Assembly (NCBI RefSeq): GCF_001507855.1 | Contig: NZ_LGEN01000001.1 | Span: forward strand, 124,001-188,000 | Source of the DNA: Halomonas sp. 54_146 | GTDB lineage: Bacteria; Pseudomonadota; Gammaproteobacteria; Pseudomonadales; Halomonadaceae | Reading direction: 5' to 3' | Length of the DNA: 64,000 nt | Part shown: in pieces, positions 29,543 through 40,475 of the stretch | Numbering within the stretch: the stretch's first letter is position 1 | Layout: each line of letters opens with the position of its first letter | Notes under the pieces: generated by a model | What the model saw: the letters and a program-made list of their open reading frames with translations, nothing else | The model's database searches: none | What the model was told of the DNA's origin: nothing | Position numbers and translations under genes: made by a program

Positions 29543-31036
29543 ATGAGGCTGAATCCAAGCGATGTGTTGACGGCGCTCGCGCAAGTGTGGCCTACGTCAC
29601 CATTGCCCGATGAGCTACCTACGTTCCCCGATCAAGTGCGTATTAAAATGGATTCGCGCAAGCTTCAGCAGGGTGACATTTTTGTAGCGATACCAGGCAG
29701 CCAGCGCGATGGCCGCGAGTTTATCGCACAAGCGCTTGACGCAGGCGCAGCGCTTATTTTGGCGCAGGGCCACGGCGGCGATGTGCAGTTAGAGGGGCGA
29801 GTGTTGACGTTGCCTCATTTGTCTATGCGGTTAGGTGAGCTAGGACGCGCCTTATTCAACGTGCCGCGCGATCTTGAGGTGATTGGGGTGACCGGTACCA
29901 ACGGCAAAAGCTCGGTCACTCACTATATTGCTGCGCTTAGCGAAGCGCTGGGAACCCCGACCGGCCTCATTGGCACGTTGGGCGTGGGTCGCCCCGGCAA
30001 GCTGAGCGATACTGGCTTAACCACGCCTGGTTCCCTGGAGCTGCAGGCGACACTCGGTGAGCTTGCGAGCCAGGGAGTACGACGTGTTGCGCTTGAAACC
30101 TCTTCCCATGCACTGGATCAGCACCGGCTTGAAGCGGTTAATGTCACCGTAGGCGTGTTTACCAACCTGAGCCGCGACCATCTGGACTACCACGGTAGTA
30201 TGGCGGCTTACGCTGCCGCGAAGGCGAAGCTGTTCCGGCGCACCGAGATTAATTTGGCGGTGGTTAACGGTGATGACCCATTGGCACGCTTAATGCTGGC
30301 AGGCTGTGCTGAAAACGTGCGTGTCTTGGCGACCGGCCAAGACGAAGCCGTTACGCTGCGGGTGCTCGATTGGCAGGCGTTTGAGCAGGGCCAGCAGGCC
30401 ATGATCGCAACGCCTGAAGGCGAGAAAATACTCACCTTGAAGCTAATGGGGCGCTTTAATTTAGATAACGTGCTGCAGGCGATAGCCGCACTGTATGGAA
30501 TAGGCGAACCGCTTGAGGCGCTGTTTGAAGCAGCGTCGGCGCTTACCTCGATACAGGGCCGTATGGAGCTCTACCGCGATACGGATGCGCCGAGTGTGGT
30601 GCTGGATTATGCCCACACGCCAGGCGCTTTGCGCAGTGCGTTACAGGCACTGCGGGCGCACCTAGGCGATGCAGGCAAACTGTGGTGTGTATTTGGCTGC
30701 GGCGGAGAGCGTGACACGGGAAAACGCGCTGAAATGGCGAAGGCCGCCGAGCAGTTTGCTGATCATGTGGTGGTCACCGACGACAATCCACGGCATGAAT
30801 CGGCTGAGCAGATTCGTCAACAAATACTCGCCGGCTTCTCAGCGGCTGCGCAGCCGGTTGAAATAGGCGACCGCCGAGAGGCGGTGGCATCGGTTATTCA
30901 GCAGGCAGCCGCTTCGGATGTGGTGTTAATCGCCGGCAAAGGGCATGAGGCGTATCAGGATATTCAGGGCGTTCGCCATGCCTATGCCGACAGCGAAGAA
31001 ATTCAAAAGGCGTTTGCTGCGAGGAGCGGCAGCTAA
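29543..31036 (+). CDS. murE: UDP-MurNAc-tripeptide synthetase MurE
   Basis: Adds meso-diaminopimelate to UDP-MurNAc-L-Ala-D-Glu. The ATP loop is GVTGTNGKSSVTHYIA, and the DNPR motif (TDDNPRHESAEQIRQQI) indicates meso-DAP rather than lysine specificity. The length of 497 residues is near E. coli's 495. AAGGAG precedes the ATG. The stop overlaps the murF ATG by one base. Confidence 0.97.
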   Translation: MRLNPSDVLTALAQVWPTSPLPDELPTFPDQVRIKMDSRKLQQGDIFVAIPGSQRDGREFIAQALDAGAALILAQGHGGDVQLEGRVLTLPHLSMRLGELGRALFNVPRDLEVIGVTGTNGKSSVTHYIAALSEALGTPTGLIGTLGVGRPGKLSDTGLTTPGSLELQATLGELASQGVRRVALETSSHALDQHRLEAVNVTVGVFTNLSRDHLDYHGSMAAYAAAKAKLFRRTEINLAVVNGDDPLARLMLAGCAENVRVLATGQDEAVTLRVLDWQAFEQGQQAMIATPEGEKILTLKLMGRFNLDNVLQAIAALYGIGEPLEALFEAASALTSIQGRMELYRDTDAPSVVLDYAHTPGALRSALQALRAHLGDAGKLWCVFGCGGERDTGKRAEMAKAAEQFADHVVVTDDNPRHESAEQIRQQILAGFSAAAQPVEIGDRREAVASVIQQAAASDVVLIAGKGHEAYQDIQGVRHAYADSEEIQKAFAARSGS

Positions 31037-32409
31037 TGCCGTGGACCATTGGCCAGGTTGCAGCAGCGCTAGGCATCGAGGCACCGCCTGAAAGCGCCCA
31101 TTTGCCGGTAAGTGCGGTGGTGACCGATACCCGCAATATTGAGCCGGGGTGTTTGTTTGTCGCCTTGAAAGGCCCCCGTTTTGATGGCCACGATTTTGTA
31201 GAGAATGCCCGCGCCCAGGGCGCTGTTGCCGCGTTAGTCGAAAAGCCTGTTGAAAGCCCTGTTGAAAGCTCTGTTGAAAGCCACTTGCCGCAGCTGATAT
31301 GCCCCGATACGCGCCTTGCCCTGGGGCTTATTGCCGGGGCGCACCGCAATAAATGGCAGGGTCCTTTGGTGGCGGTAACCGGCAATAGCGGCAAAACCAG
31401 CGTTAAAGAAATGTGCGCAGCCTTGCTGGCCCCATTGGGCGATGTGCTAGCGACTCAAGGCAACCTTAATAATGACATCGGTGCGCCGCTTACGTTATTG
31501 AGGTTGCGAGCGCAGCATAGCGCCGCCGTGATTGAACTAGGTGCAAACCACTTAGGTGAAATTGCCTGGATAGCCCACTTGGCAAAACCTGACGTTGCGC
31601 TCATTACCAATGTGACCGGCGCCCATGTCGGCGAGTTTGGTGGTATGGGGCAGATCGCCCAGGCGAAAGGCGAGCTGCTGGATGCACTGGGTGAGCACGG
31701 CACGGCGATCATAAATCGTGATGATCGCTACTTCTCATTTTGGGCTGCTCGCGCGGCACCGCGGCGGGTGATGAGTTTTGGCTTTCACAACCAAGCAGAT
31801 GTTAGTGCTTCAGCGCTTTCCTGTGATTCTCAAGGGCGTTATGCTTTCACGCTGTTGCAGCATGGCCAAGCACTAGGTCACGTTCAGCTACCGTTGTTGG
31901 GTAAGCATAATGTCAGCAATGCACTGGCTGCCGCAGCGGCGGCGCTAACGCTTGGTATTTCGTCTGAGCAGGTAATCGCGCGTCTACAATCGCTACACGT
32001 GCTAACGGGCAGGCTAGCCGTGGTGCTCGGTTTGCGGGGTGCCAAACTGCTGGACGACACTTACAATGCCAACCCTGGTGCGGTTAAAGCGGCCTTGGAT
32101 ACCCTGACAAGCTTTCCAGCGCCGCGCTGGTGTGCGTTAGGCGCGATGGGTGAGTTGGGCGATGAGTCGGCCGCTCTGCACGCTGAGATCGGCCGCTATG
32201 CTGCATCGCTGGGTATTGACGCGCTGTTGACGCTGGGCGAGCCGGCGCGGGCTGCCAGCGAAGCTTTTGGTCGTGGGCTGCATTTTAACGATCACGAGGC
32301 GCTAACGCGCTATGTCACTAATACTTTGCCGCCTGACACCACGCTGTTGGTGAAAGGGTCGCGCAGTGCGGGCATGGAACATGTCGTTAATGCACTGCGT
32401 ACGGATTAA
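31036..32409 (+). CDS. murF: UDP-MurNAc-tripeptide-D-alanyl-D-alanine ligase MurF
   Basis: Adds D-Ala-D-Ala to the UDP-MurNAc tripeptide. The P-loop is VTGNSGKTSVKEMCAALL, and LDDTYNANPGAVKAALDTL is the conserved C-terminal domain motif. At residues 71-82, in the N-terminal domain, an in-frame 12-bp tandem repeat encodes PVESPVESSVES, which is unusual. Length 457 (E. coli 452), so the insertion is tolerated. Confidence 0.96.
   Translation: MPWTIGQVAAALGIEAPPESAHLPVSAVVTDTRNIEPGCLFVALKGPRFDGHDFVENARAQGAVAALVEKPVESPVESSVESHLPQLICPDTRLALGLIAGAHRNKWQGPLVAVTGNSGKTSVKEMCAALLAPLGDVLATQGNLNNDIGAPLTLLRLRAQHSAAVIELGANHLGEIAWIAHLAKPDVALITNVTGAHVGEFGGMGQIAQAKGELLDALGEHGTAIINRDDRYFSFWAARAAPRRVMSFGFHNQADVSASALSCDSQGRYAFTLLQHGQALGHVQLPLLGKHNVSNALAAAAAALTLGISSEQVIARLQSLHVLTGRLAVVLGLRGAKLLDDTYNANPGAVKAALDTLTSFPAPRWCALGAMGELGDESAALHAEIGRYAASLGIDALLTLGEPARAASEAFGRGLHFNDHEALTRYVTNTLPPDTTLLVKGSRSAGMEHVVNALRTD
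31246..31281. repeat. 12-bp in-frame tandem repeat in murF
   Basis: CCTGTTGAAAGC at 31246-31257 and 31258-31269, then TCTGTTGAAAGC at 31270-31281. The product is three Pro/Ser-Val-Glu-Ser units in the MurF N-terminal domain. Confidence 0.9.
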
Positions 32410-32427
32410 ATAAGGTAAACGCCGTTC

Positions 32428-33510
32428 ATGTTACTTCACTTGGCGAATTTTCTGTCACAGTACCAATCTGCTTTTCAGGTAGTTAACTACTTAACCTTGC
32501 GAGTGATTTTAGGTGCTCTCACGTCCTTAATGCTCTGCCTGTGGTTAGGCCCATGGATGATTCGGCGTTTGGTCGAAGGCCAAATTGGTCAAGCCGTGCG
32601 CGATGATGGCCCCCAGTCTCACCTCTCTAAAGCAGGCACCCCTACCATGGGTGGTGCCATGATCTTGCTGGCTATCGCCTTGAGTACCGTGCTATGGGGG
32701 GATTTAACCAACCTCTATATTTGGGTGGTATTGGGCGTCACTTTGGGGTTTGGCGCTATCGGCTGGGTAGATGATTACCGCAAAGTGGTCGAGAAAAATC
32801 CGCGTGGTTTACCCGCGCGCTGGAAATATTTTTGGCAGTCAGTGGTGGGGCTGGGCGCTGCGGTGCTGCTTTATTTGACCGCCTCAACGCCGGTCGAAAC
32901 CAGTTTGTTGGTGCCGCTGTTTAAAGATGTCGCACTGCCGCTGGGCGTTTTCTATATTGTCCTGACCTATTTTGTGATTGTCGGCAGCTCCAACGCGGTG
33001 AATTTGACCGACGGCCTTGACGGCTTGGCGATTATGCCCACGGTACTGGTCGCCATGGGGCTGTCGGTGTTTGCGTATGCCAGCGGCAATACCGTGTTTG
33101 CTGAGTATCTGCACATTCCCTTTATTGCCGGGACCGGCGAGCTAGCGGTTTTCTGCGCCACCATTGCAGGCGCTGGGCTGGGCTTTTTGTGGTTTAACAC
33201 TTACCCCGCGCAAGTCTTTATGGGCGATGTAGGTGCGCTGGCCTTGGGCGCTGCATTGGGGGTGGTGGCGGTCATCGTGCGCCAGGAAATCGTGCTGTTT
33301 ATCATGGGCGGCATTTTTGTCTTGGAAACGGTATCGGTGATTCTTCAGGTAGGGTCATACAAACTGACGGGGCGGCGAATTTTTCGTATGGCACCTTTGC
33401 ATCACCACTATGAATTGAAAGGCTGGCCCGAACCACGCGTTATCGTGCGCTTTTGGATCATTACCGTAGTGCTGGTGCTGCTTGGCCTGGCGACGCTCAA
33501 AATTCGTTAA
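32428..33510 (+). CDS. mraY: phospho-MurNAc-pentapeptide transferase MraY
   Basis: Polytopic membrane enzyme that transfers phospho-MurNAc-pentapeptide to undecaprenyl phosphate, making lipid I. It has exactly 360 residues, like E. coli. Active-site motifs seen: [43 protein letters not shown] and [14 protein letters not shown]. Roughly ten hydrophobic segments. Confidence 0.97.
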   Translation: MLLHLANFLSQYQSAFQVVNYLTLRVILGALTSLMLCLWLGPWMIRRLVEGQIGQAVRDDGPQSHLSKAGTPTMGGAMILLAIALSTVLWGDLTNLYIWVVLGVTLGFGAIGWVDDYRKVVEKNPRGLPARWKYFWQSVVGLGAAVLLYLTASTPVETSLLVPLFKDVALPLGVFYIVLTYFVIVGSSNAVNLTDGLDGLAIMPTVLVAMGLSVFAYASGNTVFAEYLHIPFIAGTGELAVFCATIAGAGLGFLWFNTYPAQVFMGDVGALALGAALGVVAVIVRQEIVLFIMGGIFVLETVSVILQVGSYKLTGRRIFRMAPLHHHYELKGWPEPRVIVRFWIITVVLVLLGLATLKIR

Positions 33511-33567
33511 TACTCGTGGCCATGGTGGCGCCGGTTGGCGGTTGCATGATGCGATAAGGAGCCCGTG

Positions 33568-34959
33568 ATGGTTCGAGTAGCTAAAGATTTGACGCTGGTG
33601 GTGGGGTTGGGCGTGTCTGGCCGCGCGATCTGCCGCCATTTAACCCGTCTGAATGTGCCCTTTATGGTGGCAGATACCCGTGCGGTTCCCCCGGGGCTTG
33701 ATGATTTCCGGGCGGCGCATCCTGGCGTTGCGATTCACTGTGGCTCGCTAACAACACTGGATTTAACCGACGTTAAAGAAGTGGTGGTGAGCCCCGGTAT
33801 TGACCCGCGTATGGCAGGGTTAGCAGGGTTGGCTGATCAGCTCAATCCTCACACAGGCGAGCCCATGGTGGTCGGTGAAATTGCCCTTTTTGTACGGGCG
33901 GTGACCGCGCCGATTGCTGCGATTACCGGCTCTAATGCTAAGTCTACCGTCACCACTTTGCTGGGCGAAATGGCCATTGCTGCAGGCGTTAGGGCTGCAA
34001 TAGGTGGCAACTTAGGCACGCCCGCGCTGGATTTATTGGCCGATCACCCTGACGCTGAGCTTTATATTCTTGAGCTATCGAGCTTTCAGCTTGAAACAAC
34101 GCCGCACTTGGGGGCGGCCTGCGCCGCTTTTCTGAATTTAAGCGAAGACCACCTTGACCGTCATGGTGATATGCAGGGCTATCGCGCCGCCAAACAGCGT
34201 ATTTTTATAGGTGCCCAGCAGGCCGTGGTGAACGCTGATGATGCCTTCACATGGCCTGAGCCGCCTGTTGCACAGCTGACTCACTTCTCTTATAACTCAC
34301 CGACAACAGAGAGCGAGTGGGGGTTGGCACCTCATCACGACAAGCTTATGTTAATGCGGGGCACTCAGCCCTGGCTGGCTGTGGATGAGCTAACAATGGC
34401 GGGTCAGCACCATTACGTAAATGCACTGGCAGCGCTGGCGATGGGGCAGGCGTTGGGCTTTGCCGCAGCCGCTATGTGTAGCGTGCTGCGCGAGTTTAAG
34501 GGCTTGCCACACCGCAGCGAAATGATTGCGTGTATTAACGGCGTTACCTGGGTCAATGACTCCAAAGGCACCAACGTGGGCGCTACCTTGGCGGCGATTA
34601 CGGGTATTGGTGCCACGCTGCAAGGGCGCTTGATTCTATTAGCCGGTGGGGTAGGAAAAGGTGCCGATTTTTCGCCGTTGGCTGAGCCTCTTTCCAAATG
34701 TGCGCGGCACGTGCTGCTATTTGGTGCCGATGCCCCGCGGCTAGCCGATGCATTAATAGGGCACGTTAGCCTTCAACAGGTAGACGATTTAACCCAGGCC
34801 ATGCAAACCGCTTTTGAACTCGCCCAGCCGGGCGACTGCGTGTTGCTATCGCCCGCCTGTGCGAGTCTTGATCAGTTTGCTAACTACCAGGTGCGCGGCG
34901 ACGCATTTCGCCGCTGGGTGCTGAAAGCGGCACAACAGGCAGAAGGGGCAGCGTTATGA
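33568..34959 (+). CDS. murD: UDP-MurNAc-L-alanine:D-glutamate ligase MurD
   Basis: Cytoplasmic ligase adding D-Glu to UDP-MurNAc-L-Ala. Rossmann-like N-terminus VVGLGVSGRAICRHL, P-loop ITGSNAKSTVTTLLGEMA and LNLSEDHLDRHGDMQGY are present. Of adjacent GTG (33565) and ATG (33568) starts, the ATG has the better spacing to AAGGAG. Length 463 versus 438 in E. coli. The end overlaps ftsW by four bases. Confidence 0.96.
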   Translation: MVRVAKDLTLVVGLGVSGRAICRHLTRLNVPFMVADTRAVPPGLDDFRAAHPGVAIHCGSLTTLDLTDVKEVVVSPGIDPRMAGLAGLADQLNPHTGEPMVVGEIALFVRAVTAPIAAITGSNAKSTVTTLLGEMAIAAGVRAAIGGNLGTPALDLLADHPDAELYILELSSFQLETTPHLGAACAAFLNLSEDHLDRHGDMQGYRAAKQRIFIGAQQAVVNADDAFTWPEPPVAQLTHFSYNSPTTESEWGLAPHHDKLMLMRGTQPWLAVDELTMAGQHHYVNALAALAMGQALGFAAAAMCSVLREFKGLPHRSEMIACINGVTWVNDSKGTNVGATLAAITGIGATLQGRLILLAGGVGKGADFSPLAEPLSKCARHVLLFGADAPRLADALIGHVSLQQVDDLTQAMQTAFELAQPGDCVLLSPACASLDQFANYQVRGDAFRRWVLKAAQQAEGAAL

Positions 34960-36137
34960 GCCGTATTGAGCGCCTTCGCAAAGTGTTTACCACCCGCCAT
35001 TTGCCTTGCGATATTTGGCTGGTGATGACGGCTATTGCGTTAGCAGGGCTGGGGTGGGTGATGGTCAGTTCCGCATCCATTGGTTTGCTGGAAGATACTT
35101 ACCACTATTCGCGCCAGCACGGTGTTTTCTTGGTGCTCGCCATTATGGCGTGCGTCTTTATGCTCTGTGTGCCGCTGGAAGTTTGGCGGCAAAACGCGGC
35201 GCTGATTCTTCTCTTCGCTATTTTCTTGTTGATGTTAGTGCTGATTATTGGCACCGAGGTCAACGGCAGTAAGCGCTGGATAGCGCTACCAGGGCCGCTG
35301 CCGAGTTTGCAAGTCTCTGAATTTGCAAAAATTGGCTTAATTTTTTATATGGCCGCGTTTATGTCGCGTTTCACCTATGACCTGCGCCGCCGAGCCTTTA
35401 GCATGTGGCGGCCTTTAGCTGTGTTGGCTGTGCCGGCTGGGCTGCTTTTTTTAGCGCCTGATTTCGGTGGCATGGTGGTATTCACGGTCTGTGTTATCGG
35501 TATGTTGATGATGAGTGGTGCGTCGTTGACGCTACTGATAGGCAGTGGTGTTGTACTCGGTAGCGGCGCGGTGATGATGGTCGTGATTGAGCCTTACCGG
35601 CTAGCGCGTTGGACCAGTTTTCTCGACCCTTGGGCAGATCAATTTGCCACGGGGTATCAGTTAACCCAGGCGTTAATTGCCTTTGGGCGGGGGCATGTGA
35701 CGGGTACCGGGCTGGGTAACAGCGTGCAGAAACTGCACTACTTACCCGAAGCGCATACCGACTTTATTTTTGCGGTCATTGCCGAAGAGCTAGGCATGAT
35801 CGGCGCTATTATTGTGGTGCTGCTGTTTACGATTTTTATTGCTCGCGCCATGTGGGTAGGGCGGCGTGCTGAGCTTGCAGGGCATCTTTTCGGTGCCTAC
35901 GTAAGCTACGGCATTGGCTTTATTGTTGCGGCGCAGGCCTTTATCAATATGGCGGTAAGCGCAGGGCTGCTGCCTACCAAAGGATTAACGCTGCCGCTAA
36001 TCAGCTATGGCGGCTCTAGTTTATTGGTGACCGGCATTATGGTGGGGCTGCTGCTACGCACCGATGCCGAGACACGCCACCGCCCTCGGCGCGCATCCAC
36101 CCCTTATAAATCGCGTCATGAACCGCGCTTATCTTAG
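34956..36137 (+). CDS. ftsW: SEDS peptidoglycan glycosyltransferase FtsW
   Basis: Polytopic septal glycan polymerase that works with FtsI. The 393-residue protein has about ten membrane helices. SEDS motifs include VNGSKRWIALPG, QVSEFAKIGLIFYMA, the long loop ending YLPEAHTDFIFAVIAEELG with the catalytic Asp, and PLISYGGSS near the C-terminus. The ATG overlaps the murD stop (ATGA). Confidence 0.97.
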   Translation: MSRIERLRKVFTTRHLPCDIWLVMTAIALAGLGWVMVSSASIGLLEDTYHYSRQHGVFLVLAIMACVFMLCVPLEVWRQNAALILLFAIFLLMLVLIIGTEVNGSKRWIALPGPLPSLQVSEFAKIGLIFYMAAFMSRFTYDLRRRAFSMWRPLAVLAVPAGLLFLAPDFGGMVVFTVCVIGMLMMSGASLTLLIGSGVVLGSGAVMMVVIEPYRLARWTSFLDPWADQFATGYQLTQALIAFGRGHVTGTGLGNSVQKLHYLPEAHTDFIFAVIAEELGMIGAIIVVLLFTIFIARAMWVGRRAELAGHLFGAYVSYGIGFIVAAQAFINMAVSAGLLPTKGLTLPLISYGGSSLLVTGIMVGLLLRTDAETRHRPRRASTPYKSRHEPRLS

Positions 36138-36172
36138 CGCACGGCCATGCAGCGTTACTCCAGGAGTTTAAT

Positions 36173-37270
36173 GTGACGACCAACGCACGCCGACGAGTAC
36201 TGATTATGGCGGGTGGCACAGGCGGCCATGTTTTCCCAGCGCTTTCGCTCGCACGGGCTTTGCAAGCGCAGCAGGTAGACGTTGAATGGTTGGGTAGCCC
36301 TAGAGGAATTGAAAACCGTCTGGTACCTGAGGCTGGCATTAAGCTGCACACTATTGCCATTAGCGGGCTGCGCGGCAACGGTTTAACGGGCTGGCTAAAA
36401 GCGCCCTTGAACCTTTCCCGTGCCATTTTGCAGGCGCGTGGCGTGATTCAAAAGTTCAAGCCGCATGTGGTGGTAGGGTTAGGCGGTTTTGCCAGTGGCC
36501 CTGGTGGGCTGGCCGCCTGGCTATCGCGTATTCCTTTAGTGATCCATGAGCAAAATGCCGTCGCAGGGCTTACCAATCGCGTATTGTCGCGCTTGGCAAC
36601 GCGCACGTATGCCGCGTTTCCCGAGGCGTTTGGTTCACGTGCTGAAGTGATTGGCAACCCCGTGCGTGATGATATCGCCGCTTTGGGCAGCACACCCCGT
36701 GATGTTAATACGCTTCTCGCGCGCCCTTTGCGCCTCTTGGTGGTGGGTGGCTCGCTCGGAGCCGTGGCGCTTAATGAGCGCCTGGCACCAGCGCTTGCCG
36801 CACTGCCCGTTGAGCAGCGCCCCCAGGTGCGCCACCAGGCCGGCAAAGATCGTGAGGCAGACACTGCCGCGCTTTATCAACAGCACGGTGTCGCGGCTGA
36901 GGTCAGCCCGTTTATTGATGACATGGCCGGTGCCTATGAGTGGGCCGATTTAGTAGTGTGCCGCTCTGGCGCGTTAACCGTCGCAGAGCTGGCGGCCGCG
37001 GCTAAACCTGCTTTGCTGGTGCCTTTTCCGTTTGCGGTTGACGACCATCAACGCAGCAATGCACAAGTGCTCGTTAAAGCGGGTGCCGCAACGTGTGTTG
37101 TTCAGTCTGAGCTGACCGTTGAACGTTTAACCGAATGTTTAAATGAATTGCTTGTCCCCAATACCCTGGCAGAAATGGCGTCAAAAGCGCGCCAGGCTGC
37201 GTATTTAGACGCCACGACGCGTTTAGCAACAGGGTGTTTGGCGATGGTGCCGTTAGGAGATTCTGCGTGA
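36173..37270 (+). CDS. murG: lipid II synthase MurG
   Basis: Peripheral membrane glycosyltransferase adding GlcNAc to lipid I. The N-terminal motif is [16 protein letters not shown], then [16 protein letters not shown] and the UDP-GlcNAc site [20 protein letters not shown]. It uses a GTG start at 36173 with AGGAG at good spacing. 365 residues (E. coli 355). The end overlaps the murC GTG by four bases. Confidence 0.97.
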   Translation: MTTNARRRVLIMAGGTGGHVFPALSLARALQAQQVDVEWLGSPRGIENRLVPEAGIKLHTIAISGLRGNGLTGWLKAPLNLSRAILQARGVIQKFKPHVVVGLGGFASGPGGLAAWLSRIPLVIHEQNAVAGLTNRVLSRLATRTYAAFPEAFGSRAEVIGNPVRDDIAALGSTPRDVNTLLARPLRLLVVGGSLGAVALNERLAPALAALPVEQRPQVRHQAGKDREADTAALYQQHGVAAEVSPFIDDMAGAYEWADLVVCRSGALTVAELAAAAKPALLVPFPFAVDDHQRSNAQVLVKAGAATCVVQSELTVERLTECLNELLVPNTLAEMASKARQAAYLDATTRLATGCLAMVPLGDSA

Positions 37271-38754
37271 CCGATTCTGTCAGTTCTGTCAACTCTGTCA
37301 GCTCTGTAACACCGCCACGTGGCAGCGCCACTGGCCCGGGTATGCGCCGCATTCGGCGGCTTCATTTTGTCGGCATCGGTGGTGCCGGCATGTGTGGTAT
37401 TGCGGAAGTGCTGGCCAACCAGGGTTACACCGTAAGCGGTAGTGATATGAAAACATCCTCGGTGGTGGAGCGTCTTCGCCAGTGTGGGGTGTGTGTAGCG
37501 ATTGGCCATGCTGAGGCCAACGTTGAAGGGGCTGATGTTGTCGTGGTGTCCAGCGCCATTGATGAAACCAATCCAGAAATTCGCTGGGCTCACGAGCACC
37601 GTGTGCCGGTAGTGCGGCGGGCAGAAATGCTCGCTGAGTTGATGCGTTTTCGTCATGGCATTGCCGTGGCGGGCACGCACGGTAAAACCACCACCACCAG
37701 CTTAACGGCGACCCTGCTGGCTGAAGGCGGGCTTGACCCCACCTTTGTGATCGGTGGGAAATTGACCAGTGCCGGTGCCAATGCCCGGTTAGGCGAGGGC
37801 GATTATTTAGTTGCCGAAGCCGATGAATCGGATGCCTCGTTTTTGCATCTACAGCCGATGGTGTCGATTGTCACCAATATCGACGCTGACCATATGGCGA
37901 CCTATGGCAATGACTTTGAACGCCTGAAAAGCACCTTTATCGAATTCCTGCACAACTTGCCGTTTTATGGATTGGCGGTGCTGTGTATCGATGACCCCCA
38001 CGTTCGCGTGCTGTGTGAACAGGTGAAGCGCCAATTCGTGACTTATGGGTTTGACAGCGATGCCGATTATCGCATTGTGGATTTCACTCAGCACGGCGGT
38101 GAAGTGTCTTTCACTGCGCTGCGCCCGGGTGGTGCCGCGCCGTTAAATGTCCGCTTGGCGATGCCTGGTCGCCATAATGCCTTGAACGCCATGGCGGCGA
38201 TTGTTGTTGCGACCGATGCTGGGGTTAGCGATTCCGCTATTTTAACTGGCTTATCTGGTTTTGCAGGCGTTGGCCGTCGCTTTCAGGTGCATGGCCACTT
38301 CCCCGCGCCTAAAGGCGGCGGCGAGATCATGCTGGTGGACGACTATGGCCACCATCCCCGTGAAGTTGACATGGTTATTCAGGCCGTTCGTGCCGGCTGG
38401 CCTGAACGCCGCCTAGTGATGCTTTATCAGCCGCATCGCTTTAGCCGCACGCGTGATTTGTACGAGGACTTTGTGCGGGTGCTTTCTCAAGTCGATACGC
38501 TGGTGCTACTTGATGTTTATAGTGCGGGCGAAGCGGTTATTCCCGGTGCCGAGGGGAGAACATTGGCGGGGTCTATCCGTCAACGGGGGGAAGTAGACCC
38601 GCTATTTGTCGAGCATAAACATGAGCTGCCTGCTCTGTTAGCCAATGTGTTACGCCCAGGCGATATTTTGATTACCCAGGGTGCCGGTGATGTGGGGGGC
38701 ATTTCCCTTCGCCTTGCACAAGCGCAGCTAGTGATGAACGAGGTAGAACTGTGA
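37267..38754 (+). CDS. murC: UDP-N-acetylmuramate-L-alanine ligase MurC
   Basis: Adds L-Ala to UDP-MurNAc. Motifs [34 protein letters not shown] and the ADESDASFL metal/substrate region are present. The GTG at 37267 overlaps the murG stop (GTGA) and has AGGAG upstream; this gives 495 residues (E. coli 491). The first 15 codons include four 9-bp repeats encoding a Ser/Val-rich stretch ahead of the conserved MRRIRRLHF start of the fold. Confidence 0.96.
   Translation: MTDSVSSVNSVSSVTPPRGSATGPGMRRIRRLHFVGIGGAGMCGIAEVLANQGYTVSGSDMKTSSVVERLRQCGVCVAIGHAEANVEGADVVVVSSAIDETNPEIRWAHEHRVPVVRRAEMLAELMRFRHGIAVAGTHGKTTTTSLTATLLAEGGLDPTFVIGGKLTSAGANARLGEGDYLVAEADESDASFLHLQPMVSIVTNIDADHMATYGNDFERLKSTFIEFLHNLPFYGLAVLCIDDPHVRVLCEQVKRQFVTYGFDSDADYRIVDFTQHGGEVSFTALRPGGAAPLNVRLAMPGRHNALNAMAAIVVATDAGVSDSAILTGLSGFAGVGRRFQVHGHFPAPKGGGEIMLVDDYGHHPREVDMVIQAVRAGWPERRLVMLYQPHRFSRTRDLYEDFVRVLSQVDTLVLLDVYSAGEAVIPGAEGRTLAGSIRQRGEVDPLFVEHKHELPALLANVLRPGDILITQGAGDVGGISLRLAQAQLVMNEVEL
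37276..37311. repeat. 9-bp in-frame tandem repeat at the murC N-terminus
   Basis: TCTGTCAGT, TCTGTCAAC, TCTGTCAGC, TCTGTAACA follow each other directly and encode [12 protein letters not shown] immediately after the start codon region. Confidence 0.88.
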
Positions 38755-39692
38755 GCGTTGACGTAACAAAAAAACAGCCGTCAGGAAAGGTCGTGGTTGT
38801 CTACGGCGGTACTTCTGCTGAGCGTGAGGTGTCGCTGAAAAGCGGTGCCGCTGTATTAGAGGCGCTCAAGCGTAAAGGCGTCGATGCCTGTGGTTACGAT
38901 CCTCGCGATAAAGGCTTGGTAGGTTTAGAGCAGTTGGCTCCTGCGGTGGTTTTTGTTGCGCTTCACGGGCGTGGCGGTGAAGACGGTACGCTGCAGGGGG
39001 CGTTGGAGCTGCTCAATATCCCTTATACGGGTAGTGGAGTGTTGGCATCAGCGCTGGGGATGGATAAGCAGCGCACCAAGCAGGTATGGAGCGCGGTTGG
39101 GCTGCCAACGCCAGAAAGCATAATGCTGGATGCTGATTCGGATTGGTCAGCGGTGGTGGCGGAACTTGGTTTGCCACTGATTGTTAAGCCCGTGCATGAA
39201 GGTTCAACGCTGGGTATCAGCATCGTTAAAAGCCAGGCGGCGCTTGAGTCAGCGTATCAGGAAGCGGCGCAGTTCGATGCGCGGGTAATGGCAGAGCGTT
39301 TTGTGGTCGGTGATGAGTATACCGTCGCGCTGTTGGGCGACCAGGTGCTACCCGCTATTCGCGTTGAAGTGCCCGGTGGGTTCTACGATTACGAAGCGAA
39401 GTATCTTACTAATACCACCCAGTACCATTTGCCCTGTGGCTTGTCGGCTCAACAAGAAGCTGAACTTGCCCTGCTTTGTCAGCAGGCGTTTGCGGCAATC
39501 GGTGGCGAAGGCTGGGGGCGTGTTGATGTGATGCGCGATAGTGCAGGGTGCTTTTGGCTGTTAGAAGTCAATACGGTGCCAGGCATGACGGATCATAGCC
39601 TAGTGCCTCAAGCGGCGGCTTATGCAGGCATTGGCTTTGATGAGCTAGTGTTGCAAATACTTAACACTGCAGGCGAGCAGTTCACAGCATGA
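38751..39692 (+). CDS. ddlB: D-alanine-D-alanine ligase
   Basis: ATP-grasp enzyme making the D-Ala-D-Ala dipeptide used by MurF. Motifs [44 protein letters not shown] and [20 protein letters not shown] are present. The GTG start overlaps the murC stop by four bases. Length 313 residues (E. coli DdlB 306). Confidence 0.97.
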   Translation: MSVDVTKKQPSGKVVVVYGGTSAEREVSLKSGAAVLEALKRKGVDACGYDPRDKGLVGLEQLAPAVVFVALHGRGGEDGTLQGALELLNIPYTGSGVLASALGMDKQRTKQVWSAVGLPTPESIMLDADSDWSAVVAELGLPLIVKPVHEGSTLGISIVKSQAALESAYQEAAQFDARVMAERFVVGDEYTVALLGDQVLPAIRVEVPGGFYDYEAKYLTNTTQYHLPCGLSAQQEAELALLCQQAFAAIGGEGWGRVDVMRDSAGCFWLLEVNTVPGMTDHSLVPQAAAYAGIGFDELVLQILNTAGEQFTA

Positions 39693-39761
39693 TGAATGTC
39701 GTATTAAAGGCTGTCCTGTTAAGAAATAGCCAGTTAAACAACACGTTATTAAAAGTGCTTT

Positions 39762-40475
39762 ATGAAAAAGCGTAATGCTTGGCTGGGAATTATTCTCCTG
39801 CTGTTACTTATGGGGGCAGGAGGGCGTGCGCTTTGGCTATGGCTAGACCGCCCCATTGAGCGCGTGTCGATAAGCGGCGAGTGGGACTATGTGAGCGCTG
39901 ACTACTTACGCACCCAGCTTGCCCCATTAGTGATCGATGCCACTTGGCTATCGGCAGATCTTGGTGAGCTGCGTGACCGTGCGCTGCAAATTGGCTGGTT
40001 GAAAGAAGTGCGTATCTCCCGTGAATGGCCAAATGCACTAGTGTTTGAGTTAATCGAGCAACAGCCTGTCGCTCGCTGGAATGATGATTTCTTGCTGAAC
40101 CCTGAGGGCGAGCCTTTCGCCTTTGCACCGCTGTCGCCGCCGTCAGGTCTCCCAGACCTAGCAGGCCCCGGTGGTAGCAGCGAAGAAGTGTTGCATTACT
40201 ATCACTGGCTGTTGCCACACTTTGCTCAGTTGTCGCTTGAACTTACCCAGCTGCGCCTGGAGCCGCGCGGCGCTTGGCGGCTGCAGCTAAATGATGGCGC
40301 ATGGGTTATGTTGGGGCGTCGCCAACATGAAGTGCGCTTGGCGCGTTTATCGGCTTCATGGCAAAGAGAGTTGTATCTTCTTGGCGAACAGATTCGCTAT
40401 ATTGATCTGCGTTACCCTAATGGCGTTGCCGTGGCGTGGCATGGAGAAAGTGAATTTGAAGTGCAAGATGAGTAA
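39762..40475 (+). CDS. ftsQ: cell division protein FtsQ
   Basis: Bitopic divisome protein with one N-terminal membrane helix (about 8-26), a POTRA domain (about 31-102, IERVSISGEWDYVSADYLRT) and a beta domain (DLAGPGGSSEEVLHYYHWL, RYIDLRYPNGVAVAW). Length 237, shorter than E. coli (276). It is followed by an unusually long gap before ftsA. Confidence 0.94.
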   Translation: MKKRNAWLGIILLLLLMGAGGRALWLWLDRPIERVSISGEWDYVSADYLRTQLAPLVIDATWLSADLGELRDRALQIGWLKEVRISREWPNALVFELIEQQPVARWNDDFLLNPEGEPFAFAPLSPPSGLPDLAGPGGSSEEVLHYYHWLLPHFAQLSLELTQLRLEPRGAWRLQLNDGAWVMLGRRQHEVRLARLSASWQRELYLLGEQIRYIDLRYPNGVAVAWHGESEFEVQDE

